The notes under the pieces were generated by a model, which saw nothing but the letters and a program-made list of their open reading frames with translations, was not told the origin of the DNA and ran no database searches. From assembly GCA_027886175.1 (NCBI GenBank), contig JAJNNQ010000026.1, positions 16,115,501-16,179,500 on the forward strand: DNA of 64,000 nucleotides, read 5' to 3'. Numbering within the stretch: position 1 is the first letter of the stretch; each line of letters opens with the position of its first letter. Positions 10,451 to 23,952 of the stretch are shown here, piece after piece. The stretch comes from Phylloscopus collybita (Eukaryota > Chordata > Aves > Passeriformes > Phylloscopidae). A program made the translations under genes and the position numbers.

Positions 10451-13400
10451 ATTTCTCAGAGCACAGGTGATTCATAAGTAGCTGATTGGTCCCACCAGTT
10501 TAATCTGAAGTATTATGGTTTTACTATTTGTACAAGTGATGTGCCAGCTAGGTTGTTGCAATAATGAGAATTTAAAAAAATGGGAAAGCACAAGCTTAGC
10601 TTTATTATCTTTGCTCAGTTGACGTGCAGCTTGACCATTAGTGAAATATATTTTTTGTATTTGCTATAAAGGTAGTTTTGTGCCAGGCTTTTTGCCAAAT
10701 AAATGTACCTTTAAAGTCATAAACTCAGGCCAGGGAAAGTTACTCTTCAAGATTGTGAAAACAGGTTTTATCTAAAAAATTGCTGATGGTGAAAAATTAC
10801 TTCAGCTTTTTTACCTAAAGTAGGTATTCAGGGTAGGATTTTTTTTTAATGTTATTTCCATTTCCTTTTACTAACACTACTTAATAATCTAAACAAGAAA
10901 GGTATATTTTTCTCTCTGCACTATATGAAGGAATTATTACAAAATCAATATTCTCTATTTTCCTGTAATGTTTTCTTGTTTTTAGAATTGTACAAGGTAA
11001 GTCTACTGAATAGATGTATACATGTTTTTGGATAAGTTACATTTTTCACAAGATCATTAATCCCAAAGTTGATCTTAGTGCATATTTCAGTTGCATATTT
11101 TCCAAACAGCAATTGATAGTTGAACCGTATGGAATAATTAAAAATAATTGCTTTTTATTGAAATCTTGTTATTTATCCGATGAATTATGCTCAGAAATTG
11201 TTCTGAGGACAGTCTGTAAGTTCTGTAATCTTTAGTCCCAATGTAAGACAAGGAAAACCTTGAAGGTCAAGGTACAATTGCTTTAATGGCTGGTAGGGTT
11301 TGCAGTCTGTCTTTGTATTTCAGGGTGGGGGGTTCAAAGAAGGTTGAATATGTGCAATACCAGCTGAACAAAAATGTTGGAGCTAAGATTTAACACTAAC
11401 GATAATCTTAAAGCGTAAAAATTCTGGCTTAATTTTCTTCAATATGTTAAGTCAATGGTATTTTATCATGATTTTAGAATTCTAAATGCTATATATAAAA
11501 TTTCTGCATCAAATGGTTTGATTATTTCACTTGCCATTAAATGAAGCTTTTAGGCATTGTTTCATTAAAATTCTAGGAATAAATATTATTGTTTTGGCTA
11601 AAAGCAAGCAAATATATGTGCTTCATGCCAAACCAGCAGTTCATTGTCCATCTTGTATAAAATTATCATATTTTCCATTAAGACAATCCGTTTCCTAGTA
11701 TAAATAATGTATTAACTCTTCATCAAAAAGGATCTGTTGCTATGATGTGCAAACTGTAAAGTGGTATTCTGATTTTAAAATTTACCTGCAATCTCACACT
11801 GTAGAAATGCAAACGTGCTTTGTGGCTGGCTACTAATTCACCCTTGAAAGACACTTGCTGTGCTTGAATCTAATTCATTGAATGTAATACTTTTAAACAT
11901 GTGCCTCACTTGACTGCGGCTTTCACTGCAGATAGATGTGACTATGTAATTTCCTGAATGCTAAGAAGTTCTTTTTACTTTCAGCAATGGAGAACATCTT
12001 CCCGTTATGATAAATCAAAAAGTATTTTGGAAAAAAGTCTTACTTTATTGATATAGCCTTTAATACTAGAAATGGTACCATAACAATTTTCTGGATTCAT
12101 AAAACCTTTCTACTATTCTAATATGGCTTTGCCAGTAAGATGGTTTTTTTTGTTCAATAGGATCACTGATTTTAATGCGTGCCAGATTACTAACCTTATT
12201 TATTTTGTGTAACACTTTAAAACAAAAAAAATTTAAATAGAGAAAAAGAAACCTCACATGGTCGTGTCAAATTGATTTGATATAGTATTTGAAATACAGG
12301 TACATTGCAGGGATAGCAAGCCTTTATGAATGTTATAGAACAACTTTGAATTAATTGCATAATGAAATGTTAAAGTCTGGGTTCTTTGATTTAACATGAC
12401 AAGTGGATGTCAGCTCCAGTGAGGCAGAGTTCTTAGGAGCACAGTTTGAGAGGATCAGCAATTATGACCACTCTCCAATAACCAGGAGTTTGACAAGTTG
12501 AAAACTTAACACCAATAGAGAAGACTAGTAATGAAGCAAGTAGATATAAAGGAACTAATATGCGATTAAGAAAAATTTACATATGGATAATTTTATCTAG
12601 TAATCTGAGATTATTGTTCCAAACATAGTTCCTGTATCTACTTCCTTGTAAAAGGAGAGTATTTTTGCATATCTGAAGTCTGTATCAAAATATATAAAAC
12701 AGGTTTCCTAGAATATCAGAATAAGAGCTTAAGCTATTGCTGAAACAAGAGAGAAAAGAAAGAACTATATTAAAAGAGGTGCACTGAGCATAAAGATTTC
12801 CTCTTTTATAGTAGTGATAATAAAAGACAAAAAGAAATGGAATAGCCTTATATTTGTATAATTATCGTTTTCAAATAATACTTTGAAATGCAGTGGTACT
12901 TGTCAGTAAAGACTGTGGCTTACCTTTAGAATTTGAAAACTGATTTTTGACTCACCAAAAAGATGTTTGATACAATTACAGTCTTTGAGAGGACATATCT
13001 CTTAATGCAGGATAAGAAATTCAAACTATTTTCTCTGAAGCATCTCCATGTTTGGCAGGTGTGACTTCTCTGGATTCTGTTATCCATTCTTAGTCCAACA
13101 TTATCACAGACTTAAAAAAGACAGTAATATATACATTTTAGATAGTTAAAGATATCTTTAGAAACTATGCCTATATATGTAAAACACATATGTACAACAT
13201 GTATATGGGGTATGTGTATATATATTTCCCTTTAATGCAGAGTTGATTATTAAAGTAACAGAGGCTTTTTAATAGACCAATATTTTATATATCTATCTCT
13301 CTGCCTGCCTCAGCTTGCCAGATTTCTACTATTTTATTTTTAAGAACAATCTGTATGCAAAGAAGATAGTCAAGCCAATCTCTGTCTTTATAAGAGATGT

Positions 13401-14460
13401 ATGTAGGATGCAAAAAAATAGGGAATGATGAATAATTGGAGGTAGATGAGAACTGAAGCATGATCTTATGTCAGATTCTATGAAAAGCAAAAGGCAGCTT
13501 TCACTGAGCAGCAGCCTGCACTTACTGGAACAATATGTGTCTATCCACCATTGTGGAAGTAATAAACAGTTCACCTCTTTTGGGATGGGGAGGAATGAAG
13601 GTAAAGGAAGCAAACACATCACATCTCACATGAGTTTTGGAGATGAACATTATATAAGTGATCATATGTAAGCCTGTATTTGCTTAAACTACATCCTCCT
13701 TGGCCTATTTATATGATGCAGCTTTTATTTTTGGTATGATGATGTGAATCAAATCACTGTAATGTGACCATTTAAAAATAGACTATATTTACACAAATTG
13801 GGAGGATTTTCACCAGAAAAGTGTAATGAAAACAGGCTTTTACTATTGTCCCATAAGAATGGGAAAATATTGTAGATACTTTCTCATAATTTCAGTTTAC
13901 CAGGATTACTGGAGAAATTGGTAGATAACCACTTGTACCCGCAAGTCTTTCCAGATTGTGCAATATGTCTGATTCAAAAAAGCAACCAGCACAGCAGTTA
14001 GCAATGCAACTCTTTTCTTATTCCAAAACAATGTTCTCTCTCTACCTGTGCTGTAAACTCACTGACAGCAGATTTATTTGCTTTGGTTTGACATTGAGCA
14101 AGTTTAATCCTTTTGGAATCAGACTGAATGAAGGTTTCCTTTGCAGCATGCGCAGTCTTAGCTCATCTACACAAATGTTTCAGATGACTTTTTGATGAAA
14201 GACCATCTTTTCTTTTTGGCCAATAGGCTTCTCCTTGCTTTGCAGCCCTAATATAATGCTCTTACCTACCTAGTGTCTTAAAAGTAGAGTGCTTAAAATA
14301 TGATCTGATCATTTGTTCTTTCGGTTCCATTTGTCCTAGTCTCATGTGCAGTTTAGTTCAAGACCTTTTGTAGTCTTGTGCTTTTAATCCTTTTAAGATT
14401 ACCAAGACATTGATATTTTTTCTTTAAAAGTCAGTTTCCAGGTGCTGTTATGATATAGTG

Positions 14461-15118
14461 TGTTGTATAATACTGTGTGAATTGACACATACAGGTGACT
14501 ACCAAACCACAGCTGCCATGCAAAGAGTAAATTTATTTCATTACCTCACCAGCAAGGCTGGGTGACAGAGACAGGCAGATGTAGGAGAAGGGAATACAGG
14601 TGACCTTGCCCCTGATAAGTAACAGCTATGTTAATTACCCAGTACAGCCTCGCCCCTGATGAGTCACAGTTATAGCCAATAAGGATAAGTGTGATAAAAG
14701 GGAGTGGTTGGCTAGCGAAGGGAGAATCTTGAAGGTGGAAGAATTTTGGGGAAGAGGGAATGAGAGGCTTGTGAAGAAGAAGGATGCTGGGGAGAAAGAA
14801 TCACTGCTGTGAGGTCAGTCTGGGTCTGCAGTTAGAGCCTGTTGTTGGAACCTGCAGTCAGTCTAGCTAGGTAAAAGCCTGCATTCAGAGTCTGCACACC
14901 AATACATGCAGTCATAGCTTAGCAGGAAATAACCAGCAGTCAGAGGCTGCAAGGGAAACCTACAGAAGGAGCTTTCTGCAGCCAGAGCCAATGAATATTT
15001 GGAGTCAGGATGGCTGAGCTGTGAAGAGGAATAAACCACAACCCTTTTCACACTGTGATGAGCAAGAAGTCTGTGTCTTGGCTCATTTCTACCCTCTGAC
15101 AAGAGGGCTGCTGCAACA
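14461..15118 (+). mobile_element. LTR-like element, + orientation
   Basis: The termini TGTTG and CAACA are inverted repeats. Inside, a TATA-like GATAAAAGGG (about 14693-14702) precedes AATAAA (15031-15036) by about 340 bp, and the AATAAA is followed by about 80 bp to the end. This is the U3-R-U5 order of an LTR. The segment 14828-14995 is a degenerate tandem array built on a motif like GCAGTCAGAG. I recall similar sequence as an avian ERV family. The flanking bases show no target duplication, so the 5' edge is approximate. Confidence 0.55.
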
Positions 15119-15124
15119 CGTAAA

Positions 15125-15220
15125 GACACAAGCACCCTTAGACTTAACTCATCCCTGTAGGCAGAGCCACACAGGGACACAGGCTCCCTTAGGCTTAGCT
15201 CATCCTAGTGGACACAGGGG
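15125..15220. repeat. Two-copy tandem repeat, about 50-bp unit
   Basis: GACACAAGCACCCTTAG (from 15125) and GACACAGGCTCCCTTAG (from 15176) start two diverged direct repeats. Both continue into CTTARCTCATCC and end in CACAGGG. They lie just after the LTR-like element and may be part of it. Confidence 0.6.
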
Positions 15221-15827
15221 GAAGGGGAGGTAGCAGCCCCACTACCAAAGCCCTGAGATACATCCTTGTTTATCACAAGGATGTTCCTTTATGTTCTCTC
15301 TCCCAGCAGGAGCCTCAAGCATGTCTGTGCGAATGTATTATCTCAACACAGGGATCTTCTCAGAATACTTTCCAAAACAGGCAGAGGATGAACAACACTA
15401 GGCATAATAAATGGAGTTTTTCCACATCAACATTCTTAGCAGTCCCAGCTGCAAGGTCACTTTGAGCAAAACTGTTAGATCCTTGTCAAATCTTCCAGTT
15501 TGAAGCCTTTTGTCCCAACAAATACATTATAGGTTTTTTGGATGTTAGCTTATTTGTTTACCTATTTATAATAAGACCCTTTTAACGTCTTGTAAGTTTG
15601 TTGTTGTTGCATGAGCAAACCACATTTAAAATAATGGAGGTGTTAAGAAGGTCAAGGATGCTATGAAAAACTGGTAAATACACTCTTTGTTGTATCAGTC
15701 TCAGCTGTGTTTTTATGTACATTTTTATTTTCAAGGGCTGGATATTACTGACAACAGGCAAAACCCACTAGTAAGTGTACATAAAGCAAGAAAAAATCCT
15801 TGTGAATAAAAAATATATTCAAATGTC

Positions 15828-16457
15828 TGTCCTGGTTTAGCGCAAATTTCGGAGGAAACCTCCAAAGAGGGTTCCTCTGGAAAGCAAACCCAAACACAGC
15901 CCCTTTCCCCAGCCAGTCCGGGAAAAAACTTCCTCGGAGAAAAGTGGAAAAAACTATTTATTTAACAAACAAGATGCCCACAAGCACAAAGAATGAATAA
16001 CATGAAACATTAAAACCTCTGGCCGCTCCGCAGAGCAATGGCAAACTGAGGCAGTCCTTGCCGTGGGTGCAGCTCAGCTCCCTCAGTCTCTCACCAGCCC
16101 CACTCCCTCCGCAGGGCCAGGCCCGGCGGCCGCAGGTGCCAGCCCTCGCTGCTCCTCTGGGTTTGTCAGTCCAGAGCAGATTTAAACAGTCCCGAGAAAA
16201 AGGAAAAAACACTTCAGGGAACTTCTCTGCCTCAGCTGCCTAAAACTAGCTAAAAGCACAGGAGATCTCTGTCCCACCGCTGTCCGTGCCTCAGACGAAC
16301 GCCACAGCCAGGCCGTGTGGGAGTCAGGCAAACAAACTGCTGCTGCTTCTCTCTGCCCCTTCGCTCCCAGAACCATTTTAAAGGTACAGAACTTAATATA
16401 CAGCACATACAGAACAGACAATTGGGGATACAAGCATCATAAAGTCACCCTAGGACA
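15828..16457. mobile_element. Solo ERV LTR with 5-bp target duplication
   Basis: The unit starts TGTCCTGG and ends CCTAGGACA, so the termini are inverted repeats with one extra base. It is flanked by the direct repeat ATGTC (15823-15827 and 16458-16462), the mark of an integration. The interior is unusually GC-rich for this window (about 16020-16170). The minus strand has AATAAA near 15956-15961, so minus orientation is more likely. No retroviral genes are attached, so this is a solo LTR left by recombination. Confidence 0.82.
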
Positions 16458-19400
16458 ATGTCCTTTCATTAGTGATATTGTAATTGAAACTTTAACAAAT
16501 CATCTCATTTAGAGAGACTTCATTTATTCTATGTGCAACCTCTTTTTTTTTTTTTGAAAAGAGCTCTGTAAAATCTTGAGTTACCTCTTGGGCAGAGAAT
16601 TTCAAATAGAAGAGCAATTAATTGATGATATGGGTCAAGGTCTAATAGGGACATGTGTACTGGTGAATATGGAGAACTTCATTTCTTTTGGTCTGTTCTT
16701 TAGACTAGCATGGCTGTGTGTAAAACACTAAGCAAAAAATTGCTTTAAAATATTTAGTAGATATTGTCTTGTAAGAGTTAGAAGCAACAGTAGTTGTTGA
16801 GGTTGCTCCTTTTCATGCAAGTAGTAAATATGAATAGGGAAATGGACTTTTTAATATTAACATGAGATAAAATTGACTGCATCTGATTTGAATAAAATTC
16901 TAAGCCTGTTTCATTTCCGACACAGCTGCCAAGTGTGTGTATATTGTGTAGTGCTGCCTCTGAAATAGTTGAAAATCTGATGGGAACATTTACAAAGGCA
17001 AACCAGTAAAGGGCACCAGCTGCTGAAGAACACCTGCTGGGCCACTGTGGGAGTAGATGCATCTGCCTGTACCTAGAAGTAATCTAACAAAGTACCTGCT
17101 TTTACCTGTCAGGATTTTCATTTGTGTAAAGATTCATTCAATAAAACTTGTTCTGAATACTTAAAGAAAGAAAAGAAATAAGGCTTCTTTTTGTACAGAA
17201 GAGCACCACTCATTCTTATAACTAGTTTAAGTTCTTCTTTTAATAAGACACAAATCCAGATTTGGCAGCCAGAAGTCTCATCTACACGATGTGTAGTGTG
17301 CTACTAAAGGATGCAGCTGGTCTGGAGGAGGTTATGCTACCAAAGAGGAAGTTTTCAGTTTTTGTTTGGCTTAGTTTGAGAGATGTATGTTCCCTTTTTC
17401 TTTGTAGCATATTTCATTCACTGTTGATGTTAATGCACAAATAAAAATAAGTTTTATAATCAGAAGTAATTAGACAAATTATCTGAATAGCTTTTTAAGC
17501 TGTTGTACTTTTTGTCTTTTGGTATTTAAACTTTTATTGTTCCCACATGTTGTTGACCCTATCACACAAGGTCACCATCCCTCACCTATTTAATTTTCTT
17601 GTGGTAGGAAAACTCTGAATGCTGCTAGTTTAGCTGTGATTCATGAAAACAAAATAGCTGTGCTTTTGTAGAAGAAAATGCTAATTATGCTTGTAGTCTT
17701 TTCTTGAAAAATTTAGGAAAAAAGTGTTCTAATATCTATACTGTAAAACAGGGCTGCCATCTAGGGTAGCAGAAGTGTGAATTTAAGTGAAATAGAGAAA
17801 AAAATTGATGTGTAGAAAGATTATGACAGCAATAGTTAATCCTCTGGGAATATTTTTCATTCTTTCATTTTTACTTGACATGTTAAAATTATTACTAATT
17901 TCAGCTATAATTACCTTCCAAAACATTCTTGCAGGTTTTTCTGGGCTTTGTTAGGTTTTGTAGGAAGAAATAGTTTTTGTGGTGTTAACATAAGCTAAAG
18001 TAAATAGTTCAAAAACATTATCCTGAAGTGCCTTGTACATTAACAGATAGAATAGTCACTGCTACAGGAACATTTAGAACTAATGCCTTTGCATGCATAA
18101 AATAGTATTGAATTAATTTGGGTCATTTAAAAATAAAATACTGAAAGAGATCTGTACTTCAAAACTCTACAGGAATATGAATGTAGTTACTCTGCTCTTA
18201 AAAACAGGGTTCCTTGCTTTCAAGGAGAATAATATTTAGTTAGATAATTTGTGAAGTTCAACTGACTGTAATTTGGGTGGTTTTTATGTATTGAATTTTG
18301 TAGAGTAAACCCAATGACCAATAAAAATCCAAGAAGCATTGCAGGTAGACATGTTCTTACACAGTGCAGCTGCATGTAGCTCCCAAGAAATGCAGCTTTC
18401 TGGTTCACAGCATTCTTTTCCCCTTGTACTTAATCACTGTAATATTTGAAATCCAATTATGTCTACCTGGTGACTTTGCAGCTGTTATCTTTTTTTTGGC
18501 CTCATTAAGTGATCATAACAAGTGAAATACTTAAATTGAGAAAGCAACTTTTAAAGTGTTAATTTTTCATTCTTTAGGGGGTCACATATACATCAGTGAC
18601 ATAAATATGGACTTTAGTGTAAAGCACATGCAGGAATCTGAGAATTTTTTAATTAAAACAACTCAAAGTAGTTGTAGTCATTTTGGTAATTAAGACTGGA
18701 GAATGAATAATGTGCTTCTGCTGCATCCTGTTTAGGGAATAGCTACTTCTCAGTGGAATTTCATAGTATGAGTGTGGAAGAATGCAGTAGTCTGCTTTAC
18801 TTTGATAGCATCCCTGAAGGCAGACTTTCATTCTTAGGAATATTCGGTCTTCATTTAAAGTGAAATACAGGTCATATCTTAAATTCTAATTCAAATTATA
18901 CCAAAGACCAAAATTGTTTTTAATTTTTTAAGGAACGTAATCTCAAAGTGAGAATTTTCAAAGGGAGGTATATGCTAGTTCTGAAGTGCTGCAACATTTA
19001 AAAGATCAACTTTCACTTAAAATATTTTAGGCAAGTTATAGTTTGTCTGATTTTAATAGTTTGTCCTTAATTAGCACAAATTTCTGTATGCTCCTTAGGA
19101 AATTAATCTTTTATCTGAGATAAGAATGGGCTGTGTCTTTCAGTGATAGAAATGGGACTGAGATGGTTCATCAAGGGGTTCACTTAGAAATCACCAAACA
19201 ATTTTAAATGTTTTTATAATGTTTTGGGATAGAGGAGCTATAGGACTAGAAGATTGACTTTATAACTGATGGACTATTCAGCTCAGACTTACGGTTTCCA
19301 TTAACCTCAAGATCACACAATAAATGCTAATACAGTGAAACTTCTAAATTTTTTGAAGACCACTTGTTTGAGTCAGCAGAACAACAAGGAGCAAAAAATA

Positions 19401-20077
19401 ATGTAAAGTCTCTTGAAGTAGAAAACAGAATTTTTTGCGTGTTTTGTATCTTTTGGCAACAAAATAATTTTTCTGATTTTTAATTGGAAAATTGAAATTA
19501 TCCTGCCACCTAATCTTTCAGTTAGCATATTGTAAATGGACACATCAAATAAGAGTGAAGTTATTTTTAGTTTCTGTATTAATAAATAAATATGTCTTAT
19601 ATCATAATAGCTTGTTGGGAATTAATGAGGAGAAGGGAACTAAGAACATTTCATTTGCAGTAAACAAAATATAAAGGAAGATGATTTTATTTAGTCATTC
19701 ATAGGAATTACTTATCATAAAACATAAAGAAAGAAACTTACTTGAAAATATTCCTTCTTCTCTCTTGTGTTCCCTGGATCTGAAAGGGATGGACATTTTT
19801 TTCTCTGAGTCATCTGAGACTATGTTGAAGATAATTTTCTTTGTTCCTGATTCTACTTCCACTTGCTTTTGGCACTTGTGGACCTTTGTCCTTCTGGACC
19901 TCTGAGTTTGCGACTGTCTTCCTGCTGTGCATATTCTTTATATGGAGACTTTTTGGCATGTTTTCACATCCATCATCTAGGCTAAATATTAATACTTCAC
20001 TCAAATTTTGCATCAATAATTTGACTACATAAGAAAAAAAAAGATATTTGCATATTAATAACTACTATAGCAGCAAA

Positions 20078-20430
20078 CTGTAGAGACAACTGGGAGGAGA
20101 CTTCATCACTGTCTGTCAGTATCTGAAGGGAGGGTGTCAAGAGGATGGAATCAGGTTCATCTTGGTGGTGCCAATCTGTAGGACAAGAGGCAACAGGTAG
20201 AAATTGATGCACAACTTCCACCTGAATTCATGGAAGAACTTCTTTACTGTAGGAGTGACTGAACACTGGAACAGATTGTCCAGAGAGGTTTTGGATTGTC
20301 CTTTGCTGGAAATATTTGAGACCAGTCCTATGCCCTATGCTCTTGCATGACCCTGCTGGAGCAGGGAGGTTGGACCAGACCGCAGACCCACTGTGGTCCC
20401 TTCCAACCTGGCCCATTCTGTGATTCTTTG
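20078..20430 (+). mobile_element. CR1 LINE, truncated 3' end
   Basis: The segment runs through the CR1 3' end: a region like GTATCTGAAGGGAGGGTG, then GAGCAGGGAGGTTGGACCAG, then CCCTTCCAACCTGGCCCATT. It ends in two tandem 8-mers, ATTCTGTG (20415-20422) and ATTCTTTG (20423-20430), as is typical of avian CR1. It is 5'-truncated and contains no intact reading frame. It lies in the same direction as ASCC3. Confidence 0.92.
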
Positions 20431-22691
20431 AAAACAAAATATCTGATTCAGGTGTAACCTACAGCACTTCACAAAGTACACATGAAAGCTTTGTTAAATT
20501 TGTAGAGCTGTTTGCAATATAGGAACTACCTTCTTACTCAGCTTTTCAGGTTTTGTGAATCTGTAATTTTCAGTGTATTCATCTTTCATTAATACTGAGA
20601 GTATTAATTCCTGAGAATTGCTGAATGTAAATGCTTGGATGCAGTCCTTCATTAAGTTTTGTGTCTTTATCCTGATCCATACCTCAGTCATTCACATAAA
20701 TCTGTGTGGAATGGGAGGGTTAGGACTTTGATCCCTTTTGTCTGATACCTGGTCTCTTCATCATTGTCACTACTTTTGAAGTTTGGCCGAAAACTGCTGT
20801 TTTCTGTCAGTATTCTCCATTTTGACTAAATTTTCCAGTTATCTGTATAGGCTACTTGGAGTAGCGACACCTTTTTTGAGATGAATGTATGCCCGCAACA
20901 CAACTTCCAGCTTAGTTGTTTTTGGGGTTTTTTTAAGTTAATAGTGACATTCTTTCAAAATTACAACAAGAATATGGAAGCAAAATAATAAACTTCTCTT
21001 GATATGATGCAGTTGTTTCAAAATTCTTCCAACTAGTTTATAAATGGGGATTCACAGAAGAATTCAATTTCCAAAAAGTAATTTTTATGTAGCTTCATAG
21101 CATATCATAATCTCTTTACTTGGGAAATGTTAGCTGAAACCATTTTATATTGGTTAGGAAAAAGGACTTCAGTTTCTATGTTGTGTGTTAGTAGCCTTTT
21201 TTTCCACCAATGGCCAGAATGTATGTAGTTACTTTCTCAATGTCGTTGCTGTCTTTCCTTGCTTTTTTGTTGGGTTTCTCCCTTTGCCTTGCAGTGTCTA
21301 TACCCTTGAACAGCTAGGAAAGGTTTTTCTATATTTGGTTGCAGTTGCTTTTGAGTCAGTATGCATCTAATAGTGATGGTTTTCCTCTTATAGATGCACT
21401 GTGTTTTCCCAAGGGAATATATTATGAGAGTATTATGCCATCAACAGAGCTAGGAGTCCCTTTCAGTTGTATTTAAGAAATCGTGAGTGTGTTCTCTGAA
21501 TTGTAAAAAAAACCAACAAAACCTGAAGAATAGACTGTAGCACATAAACATCATCAATTTCCTCGTTGTTCCATCTAGAAAAGTCAGGGAGATAGTGGAG
21601 ATGTTAGTACACAGCAGGCCAGGACATCTAAAATGTTTCTTAAAAATCTGTAGATATTTTGACTGTAGATTTTAAATGTTTTTTTAAAATGTGAACAATT
21701 TTTTTTTTTGTATTTCACTCTCCCATAGTTTTACTTCTGCACAGCATTACATTTTCTAATTTTATAAGGAAGAAAACCGGTTTTTGGTTACATTTAATAT
21801 GGATGAAATGTGATCAAATTAAACCCAAATCCTTCTATCCCCATAAGATTTTAACTTCTGAGGTTATTAGGAAATGCCACAACTGTTGCCAATTTTCCTT
21901 CAGCTGCATTAGTTCAAGGTAATTTTTGTGTGTAATTCACAAATGGCATGAGAAAGCTCCAAGAGGAGGCTGTGTTCTGATCTCCATTTCATTGCTATAA
22001 TCTGGAATAATTCTCTTGACATTGGATACTTTTGAGTTTGCAGCAATGTCACTAAAATCAGAATCTCTCCTGTGTGTCTGTTTGGATGCCAAAACTTATG
22101 TACATTTGCTGTAGAAATAGTTGCTTTTATGGAAAAATCTTTCTGAAGCACTTTGTTATCCATTTCCTCAAATCAAATCACCAGAGGGTATAATCACTCT
22201 GTTTATAATCTTCTGTCATATTATAACTAGGTTGATGAACACAACACAGTTCTCCCAGCGAGGTGAGGAGATGGCCCAAGTTGTTTCAGTTTTTTAACTC
22301 CGAGCAGTGAAAGCCTTATAGTGCCATAGTGCTGTCATGTCATTTCCCTCAAACTGATTTGGGGTATATACATGCAGATGTCTTTGGATTTAATCTATAC
22401 ATTGAACCCAAGAATATTTCTCAGTGTTGTCTTTTTAGCACAAGAGTAAGTGTTTGAATAATTCAGAAGTCTGTAGAAAAGATGACTGCTGCAGTTGTTT
22501 GTATAGTGCTGTTCATCAAGAGAGTATTTTATATATAAAGTTGGTGACAATGTTATTATAGACTTACAAGGATTTTTGTTGAAATTGCTTCAGGCATGTA
22601 AACTCTTAGCTGTCATATATGAAGGTAAATATTTTCCCCAAAACCTCTTGATTTTGAATAGATCTTTCTTCAAGAGTGCAGAAGGCAGGAC

Positions 22692-22790
22692 TGATGACAA
22701 ACAAAACAAACAACAACAAACCACAAACAAACAAAAACCTCAACAAAGCAAACAACCGAATCAAACAAAACCACAAACACACAAAACCAG
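22692..22790. repeat. A/C-rich low-complexity stretch (CAAA-type)
   Basis: A run of CAAA, CAAC and CCACAAA units on the + strand. The two overlapping open frames across it are composition artefacts rich in Lys, Gln, Asn and Thr. Confidence 0.8.
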
Positions 22791-23571
22791 AGATAGGGGC
22801 TTTTTATTCTTTGACTTTTTTTGATTTTAACTGGCTCTTTTTTTCAAGGAGTGCCTATGTTTCCATAGCTGATAGGAGAATATTATATTCCTAAATCTTG
22901 CTGCAATTTGTTCTTTAATGAAACTGTTCTGGACTTCTCTGGATGGAGTCTGGATCTCCTTTAGTGAAAGACTGTTTCTTGAACAGCGCTCACTGTTATG
23001 AACTGTCCAGAATTTTGACATTTCTGAGAATTGAGTAATTCAGTAAAACTCACAGTGTTTGGCAAATGTGAAGTCTGAAAGGTCTGGAGAGGGAATGTTT
23101 AATCATGATTTAGAAGCAGAATTCCAAAAAAAGCAAAATTGTAACAATTTTCATAGTTTTTGTGTTATGGTAACTTTGAGAAGATCCTTTAATAGGGAAC
23201 GAATGTACAATTTTTTTTCCCTCTCAGGAGACTTCCTTTCACTCTAGAGGTCTCCATCAGAATCCAAGAGAATTTTGCAGTGTTCATTTGGGGTTTAAAG
23301 ATGCTAATATAACTTGAAAGTATGGAAATTTCCCTAGTTTCTTATGGCTGCTGCTACTTAAATACTTAATGCATTAACCAGCGAATGTGGTGATAATTTT
23401 AAAATAAAGACTCTGTAGTTTTCTAAAAGATGATGTTTAATTCCAATTAAGAACATATTTAAGGAAGTCTTATATGGGCTGTAATTCTCTGTTCTAAGAT
23501 GCCAGAGTATAATTTTACTCTTATGGTTTGTTATTTGTCATTTTTAGGAATTCTTCTGACTCCTTAATTTA

Positions 23572-23952
23572 ATTAAAGGACTGGAGCATCTTTTGTGTGA
23601 GGAGAATGTGAGAGAGCTGAAGAGGAGGCTCAGGGGGAATCTGACAAGTGTATATAAATACCTGATGTGAGAATGACTAACAAAGAGGGAGCCAGACTCT
23701 CATCAGTGGTGCCCACTGGCAGCACCAGAGGAAATGGGCACAAATTAAGACATGAAATTTCATCTGAACACAGGAGAGAGTAATTTTTAACTGTGAGGTG
23801 GTCAAATACTGGTACACTTTACTGAGAAAGGTTGTGGAGTCTCCATCCTTGTTGATGGTTGAAACACAACTGCATAGGCGTAAATAATCCTGCTTTGAGC
23901 AGAGGGGCTGAACTGGATGATTTCTAAGTTAAATGACTCTGTGATCTGTGAT
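23572..23952 (+). mobile_element. CR1 LINE, diverged 3' fragment
   Basis: The order of landmarks is that of CR1: GGACTGGAGCATC, GAGAGAGCTGAAGAGGAGGC, CTCAGGGGGAATC, TATAAATACCTGATG, AGGTTGTGGAGTCTCCATCC and GAGGGGCTGAACTGGATGAT, ending near GACTCTGTGATCTGTGATT. It is in sense orientation to ASCC3 and more diverged than the copy at 20.1 kb. Confidence 0.9.

Noticed and set aside
9977..10477. A 166-codon open frame on the + strand
   Set aside because: It starts inside the LTR (9502-10244), crosses its end and has no recognisable domain. It is a chance frame in repeat DNA.
22576..22894. Lys/Gln/Asn-rich open frames of 82 and 72 codons
   Set aside because: They are produced by the A/C-rich low-complexity tract and overlap each other in different frames.
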